Assembly: GCA_034231615.1 (NCBI GenBank)
Contig: CM067298.1
Span: forward strand, 37,144,127 to 37,208,126
DNA length: 64,000 bases
Origin: Meghimatium bilineatum
Lineage: Eukaryota > Mollusca > Gastropoda > Stylommatophora > Philomycidae
Reading direction: 5' to 3'
Part shown: positions 31,391 through 42,908 of the stretch, piece after piece
How the letters are laid out: each line of letters opens with the position of its first letter
Numbering within the stretch: the stretch's first letter is position 1
Translations under genes and position numbers: made by a program
Notes under the pieces: model-generated
Told to the model about the DNA's origin: nothing
Databases searched by the model: none
What the model saw: the letters and a program-made list of their open reading frames with translations, nothing else

Positions 31391-32835
31391 TGATGATTTT
31401 TAATATATGATTGTTAAATATCTTAGATATTTATGATAAAATGTTTTTGTGCTTCAAATGTGACAAAACATTCATGGATTTTGTGCATAGTGATGTGTTT
31501 AGTGTTGTAAGCTGTTTGTGTGGAGGAACATTATTCATGTGCATCAACTGGTAATTTTCTCTCTGCTGTATTATTTTTTTCCCATACCTAAATCCCATTA
31601 TATTTATAACTATTGGTTGCATTATTGTGTATAATATTTAGTCATGTTCTAGAAATAATAGTTAAGCAATTTGTGTAAAATGTTATTAACAAGAGTAAAT
31701 TGTGGGCCAAAGTAAGATTTATGATTATGAGCTTCATTTCCATGTCCTTCCTTTTGGTAATTGAAGTCTGGAAAACACTCTGCCTAAAATCTCCAACTAT
31801 GGGCTGTGCCCTCAGACCATATATGGACCTCTGGTTTTCCATCACATTTATGAAATTAAATTAGAAATAAGAATATTTTTAGCAAAAGAAAAAACTAATG
31901 TTTACTACGCAGATTTGCATACAACAGCAAAAAACATTGTATGTTATTATAGACACCAACCAGGATCATTAGACCTAGTTATTTATTAACGTAGCCATAG
32001 TGATGCCTGTGCAACTACGCAACATTCTTGGTGCAGTAAGGATGATAAATAATGTTATTCTACACTATAGGACTAAGTAAATTATAACCCTAGCTATAAT
32101 TATTAATAATTAGCGGCAATGTTCTTAATTGCTAGATTCTATTTATTATACCATTAAAGGATATCCACAATACCTTTATAAATGGAGCTTTCAAATACAG
32201 CAGCATTTATTAAGAAAACCAGACTTGTTGTGTAGACATTTCAAACTGTGAACGAGAAGAAGAAGAATATTAGACAATAAATTTAATAACTAAGCAAAAA
32301 TACATATATAAATATGTGATTGTTATGTAAAAATCTGACATGGCAAAAATAATCAATAGAATAGCCATAATTGATGATGGTAACAAGGTTGTAACAAGAT
32401 CATAAAATATCAAGATCTTTACAAATTATTTTCATCTTCCGGAAATGTCAAACATTCTTAAAGGTTACACATATCAACATAAAATTATAAAGAACTTAAT
32501 GAAGCTATTATCAAAGGCATGCTATCTAAATTACAAGTGAATAAAATAGTTTTAACATATCAATGAGCACTAAATTCGGAATTACTCAAGGTAAGATATT
32601 TCAATAAAAATATATGTGTGACATGCGTGGCAAATACTGCCAATCATGAATCATATATTCTTTTATAGGTCATAACTCATACTCTCAAATTTCGGAAAAA
32701 TACAGCGTCTGTTTGGGTTTTCAAAAAAAAACAAAAAAACTGGTAGCAAGATATTTTTAGCCTAAGCGATAAATTTATGACCTGGATGTCCAGTAATTAT
32801 TATTTATTTTCACAGATACTAGTTAGTTTGGTTAT
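31391..32835. other. intron 4 sequence with a short LINE tail
   Basis: Mostly unassigned AT-rich sequence. At 32233-32270 GTAGACATTTCAAACTGTGA followed by GAAGAAGAAGAAT matches the 3' end of the full-length LINE (GACATGTTTCAAGTGAAC, AAG tail at 9588-9620); it would be an extremely truncated insertion. Nothing else supported. Confidence 0.4.
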
Positions 32836-33005
32836 TCTTCTTCTTCTTCAGTGTTCATTCTCAAACTCCCATTGGATCTCCCTTGTAACAGAACCATAGT
32901 CCTTCTAGATTTCCAGCAGGATGTAGTCCAGAGAATGAAAAGCATTGTCTCCGTTTTAATTGCGCCAATGGCCCAACACATCCATCTTCGGCGGAGTTTA
33001 GTTAT
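32836..33005 (-). repeat. SINE-A copy
   Basis: Starts (on + reading) with CTTCTTCTTCTTC, the reverse of the AAG tail, then CATTCTCAAACTCCCATTGG, GCAGGATGTAGTCCAGAGAA and CAATGGCCCAACACATCCAT, CTTCGGCGG. The best-preserved SINE-A copy. Confidence 0.75.
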
Positions 33006-33129
33006 AAAATAACATAAATAGACTAGACCTATGTATGTAGAAGAATTTTTATCAGGACATCAGACAAGTATATGTCAATATTAAATATATTTTTAATATT
33101 TATTTTCAATCTTGACCACTTTCTCACAC

Positions 33130-34110
33130 CTTATGTATCACATATCATCTGGTAGCATATCCTGAACAGGATGTAGCACTTATCACAGCCTTTCAAAACT
33201 TCTGTCTATTTTGAGCCAGTCTTCCTTCTTCTGTTACTGTCGTTTTCAGGTGGTCTTTGATGTCTTGCATCCATCTTATTCTCGGTCTGCCTTTTGTTCA
33301 TCTCCCTGGCATCATCCCTTCCATTATGGTTTTCTCTAGGTCATCATGGCGTTTGATATGGGCAAAATATTGTAGTTTTCTGGAAAGAACCATTATGTTT
33401 AGCCAGTTTTCTTTTACATTCATTTCTCTCAGGATGGCTACATTGGTGATCTTTTTGGTCCATGGTAATCTGATAATTTTTCCGTAACACTGTTTCCAAT
33501 GCTTCTATTTTATTTTTCACTTTGTTGGTGATTATCCAGGATTCACATCCATATATTACCACTGGGAATATGCAAGCTCTTAAAAATGTTAGTTTTGATG
33601 TTTTGCAGCAGCTCAGCCATATGTTTTTCATAAGTATCAGTTTCTTCGATGCGATAGCCAATCTCCTTTTGACCTCTTCATAGCAATCACCGTTATTGTT
33701 GATAAGAGAACCAAGGTTTTCAAAACTGATGACTCTTTCTAATCCGCTGTTGTTGATACTGATTGAGAACTTCCTAGTGATTTTATCACTTGTCATAATC
33801 TTGGTATTGTTTCCATTCAAAAATAGTTTTTGTTTTTCACTGTTCATTAATGAAGTTTATGGGGTGTTAGAGACCTGCTTGACTCTGTGCCAATAATGTT
33901 GTATCATCATCATATCTCAGTTTTGGTATGTCGTGACCTCCGATGTTGAAGTTATTTCTCTGTTGGTCATTTCTTGCATTCCTTATTATGTTCTCTGCAT
34001 AAATGTTGAAGATATATGGTGATAGGACACATCCTTGTCTGACTCCTTTTTCCACACTGAACCAATCAGACGTTCAATTATTTACTCTCACAGCTGCTTG
34101 CTGGTCTTGA
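33130..34110 (-). pseudogene. RTE-like LINE RT fragment
   Basis: Minus strand: GVRQGCVLSPYIFNIYAENI, then HDIPKLRYDDDTTLLAQS (YADD changed to YDDD), GLERVISFENLGSLINNNGD, ACIFPVVIYGCESWIITNKV, and after a frameshift the GRPR...WMQDIKDHL tail with a 3' end near 33130. Its tail is nearly the same as 53319-53518. 5'-truncated at about 34110, with stops and frameshifts. Confidence 0.8.
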
Positions 34111-34705
34111 TAGTATCACATATACACAAACAGAAATATACACCGATAGATTTAATATTTGATTCTTTATTCTTCAGTGTGCTAACCTTTATTGGCGTGC
34201 TGTATTGGTACAGTACAAGTAGATGCCACAACATGTTTAATTATTTCCCTTGTTTATGTTTCTAAATTTCATATTCATCATTTAATAATTGAAATATTTA
34301 TTTATTTAGTGTTGGGGTTAGTTATCTATAACAACTATCCTAACCCAAACTCTAAAAAAGTTAATATTTAAATTATTAAATGATGAACATGAAATTTACA
34401 AACATAGACAAGAGAAATAACTGAACTCTGTTGTGGCATCTACTTGTACTGTACCGCTGTTTTAATTATGGCAATAGTTATCGTTGATGAATTTTTCACT
34501 GTCTTGGTCACTAATGACTTGACCACAGACATCCATGTTAAAAATTCTAATTTACCACCTTCATATCAAATTACATAAATCAGTTTTTAAAACAAAAACA
34601 AATAACCCAGTTTGAGAAGCAGTTGTGTATAATATAAATTTTGTTTATTATGGTGTTTATTATATGATTATACAATTAAAGAATTTTGTTTCATACCTAT
34701 TTCAG
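34111..34705. other. intron 4 end, nothing recognised
   Basis: A long inverted pair is visible: TAATTATTTCCCTTGTTTAT (34238-34257) with CTAAATTTCATATTCATC and TTTAATAATTGAAATA nearby, against TTAAATTATTAAATGATGAA, CATGAAATTTACAAACATAG and ACAAGAGAAATAACTGAA (34366-34424). It could be a small palindromic element of about 230 bp (34200-34460). The stretch ends in the exon acceptor TACCTATTTCAG. Confidence 0.4.
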
Positions 34706-35240
34706 ACTGTGATAAAAGAAATGGAAAATTGTCCTGTTTCTGTAGACATAACACCTCATAAAAAAAAGAGCAGTGTTAAGAAAAGTTCAAGAAAAAAAAC
34801 AGAAGCAATGCAATCATCTGTAAAACTGACAGGACTTAGTGACAATTATGTAACATATATCTTAGATATGATTGGTGTTACTAAATCGGAGAAGCAGAGG
34901 AAGATTTCAGAGAAAGAAATTGAACTATCAGAAGCATCACCACCGGTCGATCAACAATTTAATGTGGATCCACTAGTAGAAAATCATCTACAGCAAGCAC
35001 AAGACATGCTAGCACATGAGTATAAACAGTTGGGTCATTACAAATGGATGTGGGAAGGACATACTCCAAATACATTTCAAGAATTTGGTCCTTCTGAAAG
35101 AGAGGTAGAAATTGCTTACTCCATGTACAATAAAAATTCTGAAACCCTTAAAGAAGGAAAATTTACACAAGTCAATTTCATAACAATGACTGCTATCAGA
35201 GACAATGTAGAGAAGGGCATAATTCGAACAGAGCACTTTG
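34706..35240 (+). CDS. PARP14-like gene, exon 5 (linker and WWE domain)
   Basis: 535 nt, phase 0 start (acceptor CTATTTCAG) and phase 1 end (TTTG|GTAAGT). A Lys/Ser-rich stretch (HKKKSSVKKSSRKK) may be a nuclear localisation signal. A KH-like stretch (VKLTGLSDNYVTYILDMIG) and an acidic linker follow. The WWE domain starts at about 35036: YKWMWEGHTPNTFQEFGPS, EREVEIAYSMYNKN, FTQVNFITMTAIRDN and GIIRTEHF. The paired Trp-x-Trp-Glu, the E-x-x-I-A-Y helix and the final I-R-T are the family's signature. WWE domains bind ADP-ribose units in chains and often precede PARP catalytic domains, as here. This is the largest exon. Confidence 0.88.
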
Positions 35241-35309
35241 GTAAGTTCAATATTTCTGTGTAAAATGTAATATTTAGATGCTTATTTCTTGTTCATTTAA
35301 AAACACTGT

Positions 35310-35705
35310 ACACACTTAACAAAGGACTGGAGAAGAAATTGAATTCATTTGAAAATAAATGTCTTAGAAAACTCTTAAATTTTGGTTGGTACAATTCAAG
35401 TCAAACATGCAAGTAAGAGAAGACACGAAGCAGCAATATGCTTCTACAACAATAAGAAGAAAATGATGGACATATACTTAGAATAAATTAAAACCGACTG
35501 ACACTACAAACATTAAAATGGGTACCAGGTGGCAAAAGAAAAAAGAGGAAGACCAAGAGAGACTAGCCACAGAATAACTATCAAAGAGAGTATGACTATG
35601 GGTCTCAATAACATACAAGAATTACACACAGTAGCATCAGATTGCTTGAACTGGAGAGCTCTAGTTCTGCCCTATGCACCATGTTCTGCTCTGAAGAAAC
35701 ATGGA
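35310..35705 (+). pseudogene. CR1-like LINE C-terminal fragment
   Basis: Plus strand: LNKGLEKKLNSFENKCLRKL, then WVPGGKRKRGRPRET, HRITIKESMTMGLNNIQELH and VASDCLNWRALV. The W-x-P-x-G-K-R-x-R-G-R-P and A-x-D-x-x-x-W-R-x-L-V motifs mark the C-terminus of many animal LINE ORF2 proteins. One frameshift near 35410. Confidence 0.75.
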
Positions 35706-35753
35706 TAGATATATACACTTAACATAGACATTGCTATTTGTTTAATTTTAAAA

Positions 35754-35915
35754 CATTTCCACCAAAGACAGATGTGTCTGGTTATTGGCACAAATAAAAT
35801 GGTGACACCATGCATTTCCATTGTCTGGACTACATCCTGCTAGAAATCTAGTATAGACTGATCCTGTTACAAGAGAGATCCAGCGGGAGGTTTGAGAATG
35901 AACTATGAAGAAAAG
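35754..35915 (+). repeat. SINE-A copy
   Basis: Plus-oriented copy: AAAGACAGATGTGTCTGGTT, ATGCATTTCCATTGTCTGGA, CTACATCCTGCTAGAAATCT, AAGAGAGATCCAGCGGGAGG, TTTGAGAATGAAC and a GAAGAAAAGGAG tail. Same blocks as the minus copies listed elsewhere. Confidence 0.7.
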
Positions 35916-36224
35916 GAGAAAACATTGATTGATTAACACACCAGCAATATATTATTTGTTGCCACTATATTTAGATATACATGATTAAGTTACACACTAT
36001 CATGTTTGTTATATATAGTATACCTACATATGTAAAAGGCGGAATACAGACATGAGAGGTGATAATTTATCAGCCCACTGCATATGAAGGCAATCTCCAG
36101 TAATGTGGTGTGGACTAATATTTTAATATTGTTTTTAATATTTTTCTTGAATATGTAATGCAGGAGACATGAGAAGATCACCAGGCATCATAAATATTGA
36201 TGGTAGACCACTTTATAACTTTCT

Positions 36225-36900
36225 GCCAATGATATCGGTCTCTTGGTGGTACCAAATCTGCACTCCAGAAACTAACCTCAAAATTAGAAAATGCTAGTTG
36301 AAAATATGGCATGAAAATCAGCATTGATAAAAGCATGATATTTGTCCAACACCAATATCTTAGAGACAAGATATCAGAACGTAAACGCAGTTTCATATCA
36401 ATTAGCGGTATTGCTGAAACACCCGAATATCTTAATGATCTCCAAAAGAATGTTAATAAACACTGTGTTGATGTCAACACTGTGCTACCAATGCCAGACC
36501 TAGACCCTGACAGAGAAACTAGAATAAAAACTTGCTGTATGCGAAATGAAGTACCTTAGAAAAACACTGAAGGTAACAAAAAGATATAGAATAAACAATG
36601 ATAATATAAGAAATCTGGTGAAAACAATATTGTCCAAAGAATACATAGACACAAGAGATCAAATGGTTCAGCCACCTAATCAGAATGGAACCAGATCACA
36701 TTTCATCGTTAGCCTTCAATAAAAGATCATCTGTAAAAAGAAATGGGAAGACCCAGACAAAGATTGATAGATGATGTCAGAGAAATACTACAACACCAAT
36801 GTTGCACTATGACAGCTTCTTCCCTGTTAGCTAAAGAAAGAAGACTTCTGCTCCCCATGACGCCTAGAGGCACACATGGATAGAACAAGACAAGATTGGT
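36225..36900 (+). pseudogene. RTE-like LINE RT fragment
   Basis: Plus strand: ENAS, stop, KYGMKISIDKSMIFVQHQYL, then MKYLRKTLKVTKRYRINNDN and GRPRQRLIDDVREIL in different frames. It fits the RT palm end (LKI...DKTKVM) to the GRPR tail. Decayed. It directly precedes the (TA)n run. Confidence 0.65.
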
Positions 36901-36961
36901 CCAACATCTGATTTCACAAAACACCCAGGCCTTCCGTAGAGTTCACCTTTGTCCTCTGTGC

Positions 36962-37117
<156 letters not shown>

Positions 37118-37510
37118 TATAATACTATAAGACAGCTAATGTGTCAAAGAATTAGTTCCAAATGTTTCCAGCAGTTGTGTTTACATTGGAAATTGTCTAT
37201 AGTTGCCAAAGAATATTACTTTGAATAAAATGTGAAGTAGATAATTCTATTGTTACTTATTTCTATATAAACTACTAATTTCTGGAACTTTTTTAAGTTG
37301 CATCGTATTAAATCAGTATTGTATTATATACAAGAGGCTTTTAACTTTGAAGAAAGTTAAAAAAACAAGTTTGTTTAAGTTTATGCTCTAGAGATTCAAA
37401 ACCTATTGAGATAATTGATCACCATAGCATGTTTAACACTTCAAAATTAAAATAGTTTGCATCAATATTAACACATTTTAATGTTATCATTTTATGTTAT
37501 TCTGTTTCAG

Positions 37511-37665
37511 AAGCACTACCAAATAAAGTCATCTTTCCTTCGGAATGGACTGAAATGTCAAAGAATAAAATCACCAAACTCAAAATTGAAGAATTGGAAA
37601 GTGATATGGAAGAGTTTAAACTATTAGATGTTTGTCTAAATGAACATAATCTTCGCCCAATGAAG
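37511..37665 (+). CDS. PARP14-like gene, exon 6 (start of catalytic domain)
   Basis: 155 nt; acceptor TTCTGTTTCAG, donor AAG|GTAAGT. The first two bases complete a Glu codon with exon 5. It reads ALPNKVIFPSEWTEMSKNKI, then KLKIEELESDMEEFKLLDVC and NEHNLRPMK in phase 0 at the end. P-x-x-W-x-x-M ... L-x-x-x-x-x-E-F is the usual entry to the ART catalytic domain of WWE-containing PARPs. Confidence 0.88.
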
Positions 37666-37721
37666 GTAAGTTTAGACATTCCCATAGTGTGTTTGTGATT
37701 TTTGTGTAATGTATATCTTTA

Positions 37722-37885
37722 TCATTCATTCTCAAACTCCTATTGAATCTCTCTTGTAGCAGAGAAATGGTTCTACTAGATTTTCAGCAGGATGTAGTCC
37801 AGAGAACGGAAATGCATTGTGTTGCCGTCTTATTTATATCAATGGTCCGACACATACTTCTTCAGCATTGGAATGTATAGGAAAC
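37722..37885 (-). repeat. SINE-A copy
   Basis: CATTCTCAAACTCCTATTGA, GCAGGATGTAGTCCAGAGAA, CGGAAATGCATTGTGTTGCC and CAATGGTCCGACACATACTT match the other copies. It begins about 60 bp downstream of the exon 6 donor. Confidence 0.7.
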
Positions 37886-38100
37886 ATAACCTTCATGCAA
37901 TAGAGGTCAGTTTAGACAGTGATATAGTTAGTGTTTATGATTTCATAATGTATATGAAACACTTTTCATGTAGTTAGTTAGTCGTTGGATTATCATCACT
38001 GCAAACTGGACACGTTCATAGTTGCTCCGATCTCTTCCTGAGTGTATCCGCCATTACACTTTCATGCAGATTTTTAAAGTAAATTTAAATATAAATTTCA

Positions 38101-38392
38101 TCTTCTCCTCTTCTTTTTATTTTCTCATTTCAAAATCCTGCAGATTAGCTGAATGTAGTTCAGAGAATGGATTGCTTTGTGTCAGCATTTACAGCTTAGA
38201 TGTGATATCTGCTCCTTTTGGACTGATACATCCAATTTCAGCATTTCTTCTGGATCATTTTGACTCAATATGACATGGGTCAGCCAACTCCATCCCAAAT
38301 CCTCCTTAGTCACCTTTTATGACATATTTGGCAGGTAAAAGTGTTGTTTTTCTTAGCTCCCCTTTCAGATCCTGGCTCCAGGGGTGAGATCT
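38101..38392 (-). repeat. SINE-B copy
   Basis: Follows 24762-25048 along its whole length: CCTGCAGATTAGCTGAATGT, GATATCTGCTCCTTTTGGAC, ATGGGTCAGCCAACTCCATC, CCTCCTTAGTCACCTTTTAT and TCCCCTTTCAGATCCTGGCT. The degraded AAG tail is at 38101-38115. A target duplication was not identified. Confidence 0.7.
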
Positions 38393-38394
38393 CA

Positions 38395-39111
38395 TCTTAC
38401 AAGTAACCCTATTATGTGAATTTTGCATGATGCCAGGTCCAGCTTACATTATTCATTTTAGTCCAATCATGTGGAGTATGTCTATCCACAGCATTGCCTC
38501 ATGTACTGCCAATCATTTTCAGTACTGACATTCTTTCATGTCATGATGCAAAGCTGTCCAGCTTCTTCTCTGATGGTTTATTTCTTTCCTTTCAAATTTT
38601 CTGTTATCACAGTGTTCTCCTCTCCTACCCTTGTCATTATCTCTTTTGAATACTGTCTGAACTGAATGTTGCATAAATTTGTAAGTATTTAATATCTACA
38701 AGTTTGCTACTTAATATAACAGAACTCAATCGGATGTCATGTATTTTTGTTACTGTTTTCCTTCTGTTTTTAATTTCAAAATTCTTGTATACCCTTTTAC
38801 ATATTTATTCCCTTCTGAGTAATAATTATAGTAACTTTTCAGGGTACGAACATGGATTATCAATTTAGTTTGGTGTTAAAGTGTATGCTGAAACATTTTG
38901 CACATGCTGTTAGATAAATTTTATAATTACTCAAGAAATAAGCCTGCTGCATATGTCAGTGAAATAAGATCTTGTATGGTGTCTTGAAGATAAAAATAAT
39001 TGTACATTAAATTCCTTCCAGGTCACAGTATTTTTCACAATTGTCATATATATTCTCACTGACATTTAATTAACTCTCTGTAACACTATCTTGAAGCTGC
39101 TACACACCAAC
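38395..39111. other. intron 6 sequence, nothing recognised
   Basis: No coding frame, repeat or inverted structure supported. The last bases adjoin the target duplication of the R1-like LINE. Confidence 0.4.
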
Positions 39112-40485
39112 AAGGCTATTTCTAAACTTTTCCCAGACAACTAGAAAGAACTAGCACAATGAGATATCTGGGTGTGTTTTTTGACAGAAGCATGAGTTTC
39201 AGGGAACATGTTGACCACGTTATCATAAGGGCAGGCAAAGGCTTAGCAGCAATGAAGGTTATAGCTGCTGCGCAGTGTGAGCAGAGATTGTTAGTTCTTT
39301 TGTACCAGGGTTTGGTTGTGGCTGTGGTGGAATATGCATTGCAATTCTGACTCTTAGCCAAACTCAGATCGAAAGACTGGATAGAATCCAGAATGCAGCA
39401 ATGCGTATCATACTGGGATGCACAAGAGACACATCGACAAGAGCTATGCGATACCTACTTGACTGCCCAACATCTGAGCATAGATTACAGTATTGCCGTG
39501 CACGGGCGTACCTTCAAATACATGCAGATAAGGAACACCCTTTGCATTCCGAAATACAGAAAGTTAAAGGCAGCAGACTCAAGAGAGGAAGGTCGTGGAT
39601 GGGACGTGCTGAGGATGTCATACAAAGCGTGTGCAGATTGCAGGATGTGGCAGCAGGTGCGGAATGGATAGGTCTACCCACAGATTTCGAAACTTGTTTG
39701 AGAGTAGTAATATCACTTAGCAGGGAATGCAGAGAATGGTGTCCCACAGCTGTGGAGAAAGAAGTGCAGGCATTAATCAGTGAGAATACCAAAGAGGGGG
39801 ATGTGATTATATACACTGATAGATCTGTAATTAGGCATGTTCGCAGTGCTTGGGCCTTTACAGCTCAGTGCGCAGGTAAAACGATCAAGGAGGAAAGTGG
39901 TGCCTTTGCGGTCACTACAAGTAGTATGACCATGGAGACTATGGTGGTGACCAATGCATTTGAGTGGCTACGCACACAGAAGGTAACGCAGGTCTGCATC
40001 TTTAGTGACTCTATGAGTATGATTAAGAAGGTACAAGTGGGTCTCGTTCGCGAACAGTGGATTGAGGTCTTGAGAAAGGCGAGCTTGAAAGTGGTTACAT
40101 TTATTTTCGTGCCGGGACATGTTGGCGTTCGAGGCAATGAAAAAGCAGATCAACTGGCATCGTGCGCGATTGTGGCACAGGGCGATGGGGCAATGGATCG
40201 CAATGACATTTTGAACTCCTTAAGAGATATAACACGCGAGAGTGAGACTAATGTGGATGATGATTCCTTTTCAATGTCTAGGATTAAAGATCAGGGATTG
40301 AAATGAGGTGTTGCTAGAAGTGAATATTTTGGAGGGCGCAGAAGAATGATGGTCAACCAGCATATGACCTGTACTGTCAGCAGAAGTGTAATGGCTGATA
40401 CACTCAAGGAGAGATAGGAGCAACTATAAACGTGTCCAGTTTGCAGTGATGATTATCCGACGACTAACTAACTAAGGCTATTTCT
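39112..40485 (+). mobile_element. 5'-truncated R1-like LINE with 12-bp target duplication
   Basis: AAGGCTATTTCT at 39112-39123 and 40474-40485 brackets a 1350-bp insert (39124-40473). The insert starts inside the RT region (MRYLGVFFDRSMSFREHVDH) and ends in an AACT repeat (CGACTAACTAACT). A second, longer copy of the same family is at 50094-52943 and a third fragment at 3723-4400. It lies in sense orientation in PARP intron 6. Confidence 0.88.
39401..40306 (+). CDS. R1-like LINE RT end and RNase H, partial
   Basis: 301 codons open, preceded in another frame (39159-39350) by MRYLGVFFDRSMSFREHVDH and LLVLLYQGLVVAVVEYALQF. It starts MRIILGCTRDTSTRAMRYLL. The RNase H motifs are VIIYTDRSVIRHVRSAWAF (the usual G of YTDGS is R here), TMETMVVTNAFEWL, CIFSDSMSMI and PGHVGVRGNEKADQLAS. 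All acidic residues remain. No translation start of its own; one frameshift at about 39350 and loss of the 5' part make it non-autonomous. Confidence 0.82.
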   Translation: MRIILGCTRDTSTRAMRYLLDCPTSEHRLQYCRARAYLQIHADKEHPLHSEIQKVKGSRLKRGRSWMGRAEDVIQSVCRLQDVAAGAEWIGLPTDFETCLRVVISLSRECREWCPTAVEKEVQALISENTKEGDVIIYTDRSVIRHVRSAWAFTAQCAGKTIKEESGAFAVTTSSMTMETMVVTNAFEWLRTQKVTQVCIFSDSMSMIKKVQVGLVREQWIEVLRKASLKVVTFIFVPGHVGVRGNEKADQLASCAIVAQGDGAMDRNDILNSLRDITRESETNVDDDSFSMSRIKDQGLK

Positions 40486-40639
40486 GTCCATTGTCAATAA
40501 ACATTCACTTTTTCACATGAATAAAAGGTCACTGAAAAACCTTGTGATTTAAACATGCCATAATTTTACTACAGGAGATCTTTGAATGAGTTACATAGAC
40601 AGGTCCATATTCTAAATAGACAGGTCCATATTCTGCTGT

Positions 40640-41195
40640 AGGTATTCTGAATATTGCTAAATTATATACATGTATTCCTATGAGATTGCTAATGTTACGA
40701 ACTTTTATTTTTCCGATTGCAACATGCGGCTGTGAAACATGGACCCTAAGTAAAACAGTGGCAAAGAAGATCAATGTCTTCGAGATGAAATGCTACAGAA
40801 AGATATTTAGAATATCATAGAAGGAAAAAATTAGAAACTCAGATATTATAAACACATTGAAAATTCCAGAGTCTTGGTTACTAAACACAATAACTAAAAG
40901 AAAACTACACCTGTTTGATCATATAAAGAGACACAACTGTTTAGAAGACAAATAATGGAGGGAAGAGTACTTGAGAAGTACACCTGTTTGGTCATATAAA
41001 GAGACACAACTGTTTAGAAGACAAATAATGGAGGGAAGAGTACTTGAGAAGAGGAGAAAGGGCAGACCAAGAAGACGATGGACTGACGACATTAAAGATA
41101 ACATGAATACATTACTGGAAAATGCAAGCCGCATCGCCCAAGACAGAGAGGGGTTCATTGGGAAGACACCATTCTGGAAGGAATATGTCACATGA
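40640..41195 (+). pseudogene. RTE-like LINE C-terminus with 73-bp tandem duplication
   Basis: Plus-strand frames give an ATCGCEXWTLSK-like block (about 40720), FEMKCYRKI, then LVIKRH-type HIKRHN and EGRVLEKRRKGRPRRRWTDD, IKDNMNTLLENASRIAQDRE and FWKEYVT. It resembles 27159-26806. Bases 40908-40980 are repeated at 40981-41053 (73 bp, two or so mismatches), which shifts the frame. 5' part lost. Confidence 0.78.
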
Positions 41196-41199
41196 CAAC

Positions 41200-42434
41200 T
41201 CCTATGAGTATTTTTACTTGCTCCTGTCAACTTTGTTTTGCATAATATTAAGATATTTACAGTAATTCTTATTTATTTTCAATGTATTAGGTTGCAGCGT
41301 TCTTACATTTCATGTTTCAGTAACTAATGTATTACTTCCTGTTTTGCCTACAGACTGTAGTAACTGAATCAGTGGTTCTCAACATTCTGTGGCCTGTGAA
41401 AACACAGTTGAGAATACTGATCTAGATGACTTGCACTTGTAGCACATTCTTTCTTCTACCTAATGAATCAGTTCTTCAATTTCTCTTGATATTGTTCACT
41501 TTAAATGAATTAATGTGTTCAGACATTCTTTGCATATAAAATAAATTGTAATTTCTTTCAGTAAAGAAGTGTTGAGTGAGTGAGTTCTTCAAGAAATGTG
41601 TCTGTCATGCAAACTCTGTATTTAGTCTTTCATGCAATTTTTGTTATTTGTGATACAGTTATTCCAAATTTCTGCAACCCAATATTGCGAGTTCTTTACT
41701 ATTCTGTTCATAAACTTTAAAACTTCTTTAATACACTTTTTCCATCTTCAGCATACAACTCTTCCTGAAGTAAATGATGATTATAAGATACCTCAAACAA
41801 CTTTCATATGACCGCAGATTTTTAAAATGCTTCAGATTATTTGTTCTTTTAGTTATTTCATTGAAATTGACAATAAGGTTATCAACATATGCTCAGAAAA
41901 ACACAGGACTTCATTACAAGATGACCATGTTATTATGATGTCAAAAACGTTTTATACAGTATGATTTTTCTCCTCTTCTTTCCTTTCATTTCCCTGTGAA
42001 ACATAGAGTTGCAACTGTTGCTCTTCAATAATTCTGTGCTGCACTATCTTCTTCTCTACCAATGAGGTTCCAATTGATTTGGTGTCTTCCTCCACTGTTG
42101 ATAAAGTTGGGGAACATAAACATTTTAAAATGTAGCACAGAGACAGTAAAGGCATTGAAAATAACTTTAAATGAAGCTCATGCAAGATCCCATTACAGAG
42201 ATCTTTTTCTTCCCTGACACTACAAGTTAAACTTTGGCAAATGTTTTTTTTAAATGATGCATAAGTGATAGTATCTGATAATAAATAGGAAATCATTCTT
42301 TTTTGGTGGAATAAACAAATATAGGCCTATTCGAATTGGAATCATGTAAAAGAAGTTATATATAGCTTATAGATCTAATTTGTATTTATATTTGCATGCT
42401 TTTTTTCACTGAAAAGAACATTATCCCTTCATAG
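41200..42434. other. intron 6 end, nothing recognised
   Basis: AT-rich, with a 114-codon minus frame (41952-42296) without known motif. Ends with the exon 7 acceptor CCCTTCATAG. Confidence 0.4.
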
Positions 42435-42597
42435 ATTTCTCGAGTTCAGAGTACGACTCTCTACACTCGCTTCCTCCATAAATGTTCTCAGATGAAGTGT
42501 CAAGATTATGCATATCTGTGGCACAGACCTTCAAATAAATGTGTTGAACTTATTGCTAGATATGGATTCCACCCACGATTTAGTGGCATGCAAGAAG
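42435..42597 (+). CDS. PARP14-like gene, exon 7 (catalytic domain, His motif)
   Basis: 163 nt; acceptor TATCCCTTCATAG, donor GAAG|GTAATG, phase 0 start and phase 1 end. It reads ISRVQSTTLYTRFLHKCSQM, then DYAYLWHRPSNKCVELIARY and GFHPRFSGMQE. The R-V-Q-x-x-x-L-Y-x-x-F block and L-W-H ... I-x-x-x-G-F are conserved in PARPs. The NAD+-binding His is kept (CAC 42522-42524), but the following Gly of the H-G motif is Arg (AGA 42525-42527). Confidence 0.9.
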
Positions 42598-42908
42598 GTA
42601 ATGAAGGCAACAAATCTAAAATCTTTTTAACCCTTTTAGTTCCTTTAATCAGGAATTATAATATAAATCATCCCAGGGCAAGGTAAATAACTCCACAAAA
42701 ATGAGAAGTGATTGTGCATGAAAATAAATATTTAATTCAGTTTGTAATAAATTGTTATGATTCAAAGTTCAATTAACAGATAAATGAAAGAAGTACTGAT
42801 CTATGAACAGTGCCACAGATCTGATAATTGATCTGATATATATTACTGATATTTTAAAGGATGCCACAGATCAGCATGGAAAATAATTACGTTGTATGTC
42901 GTCCCAGG

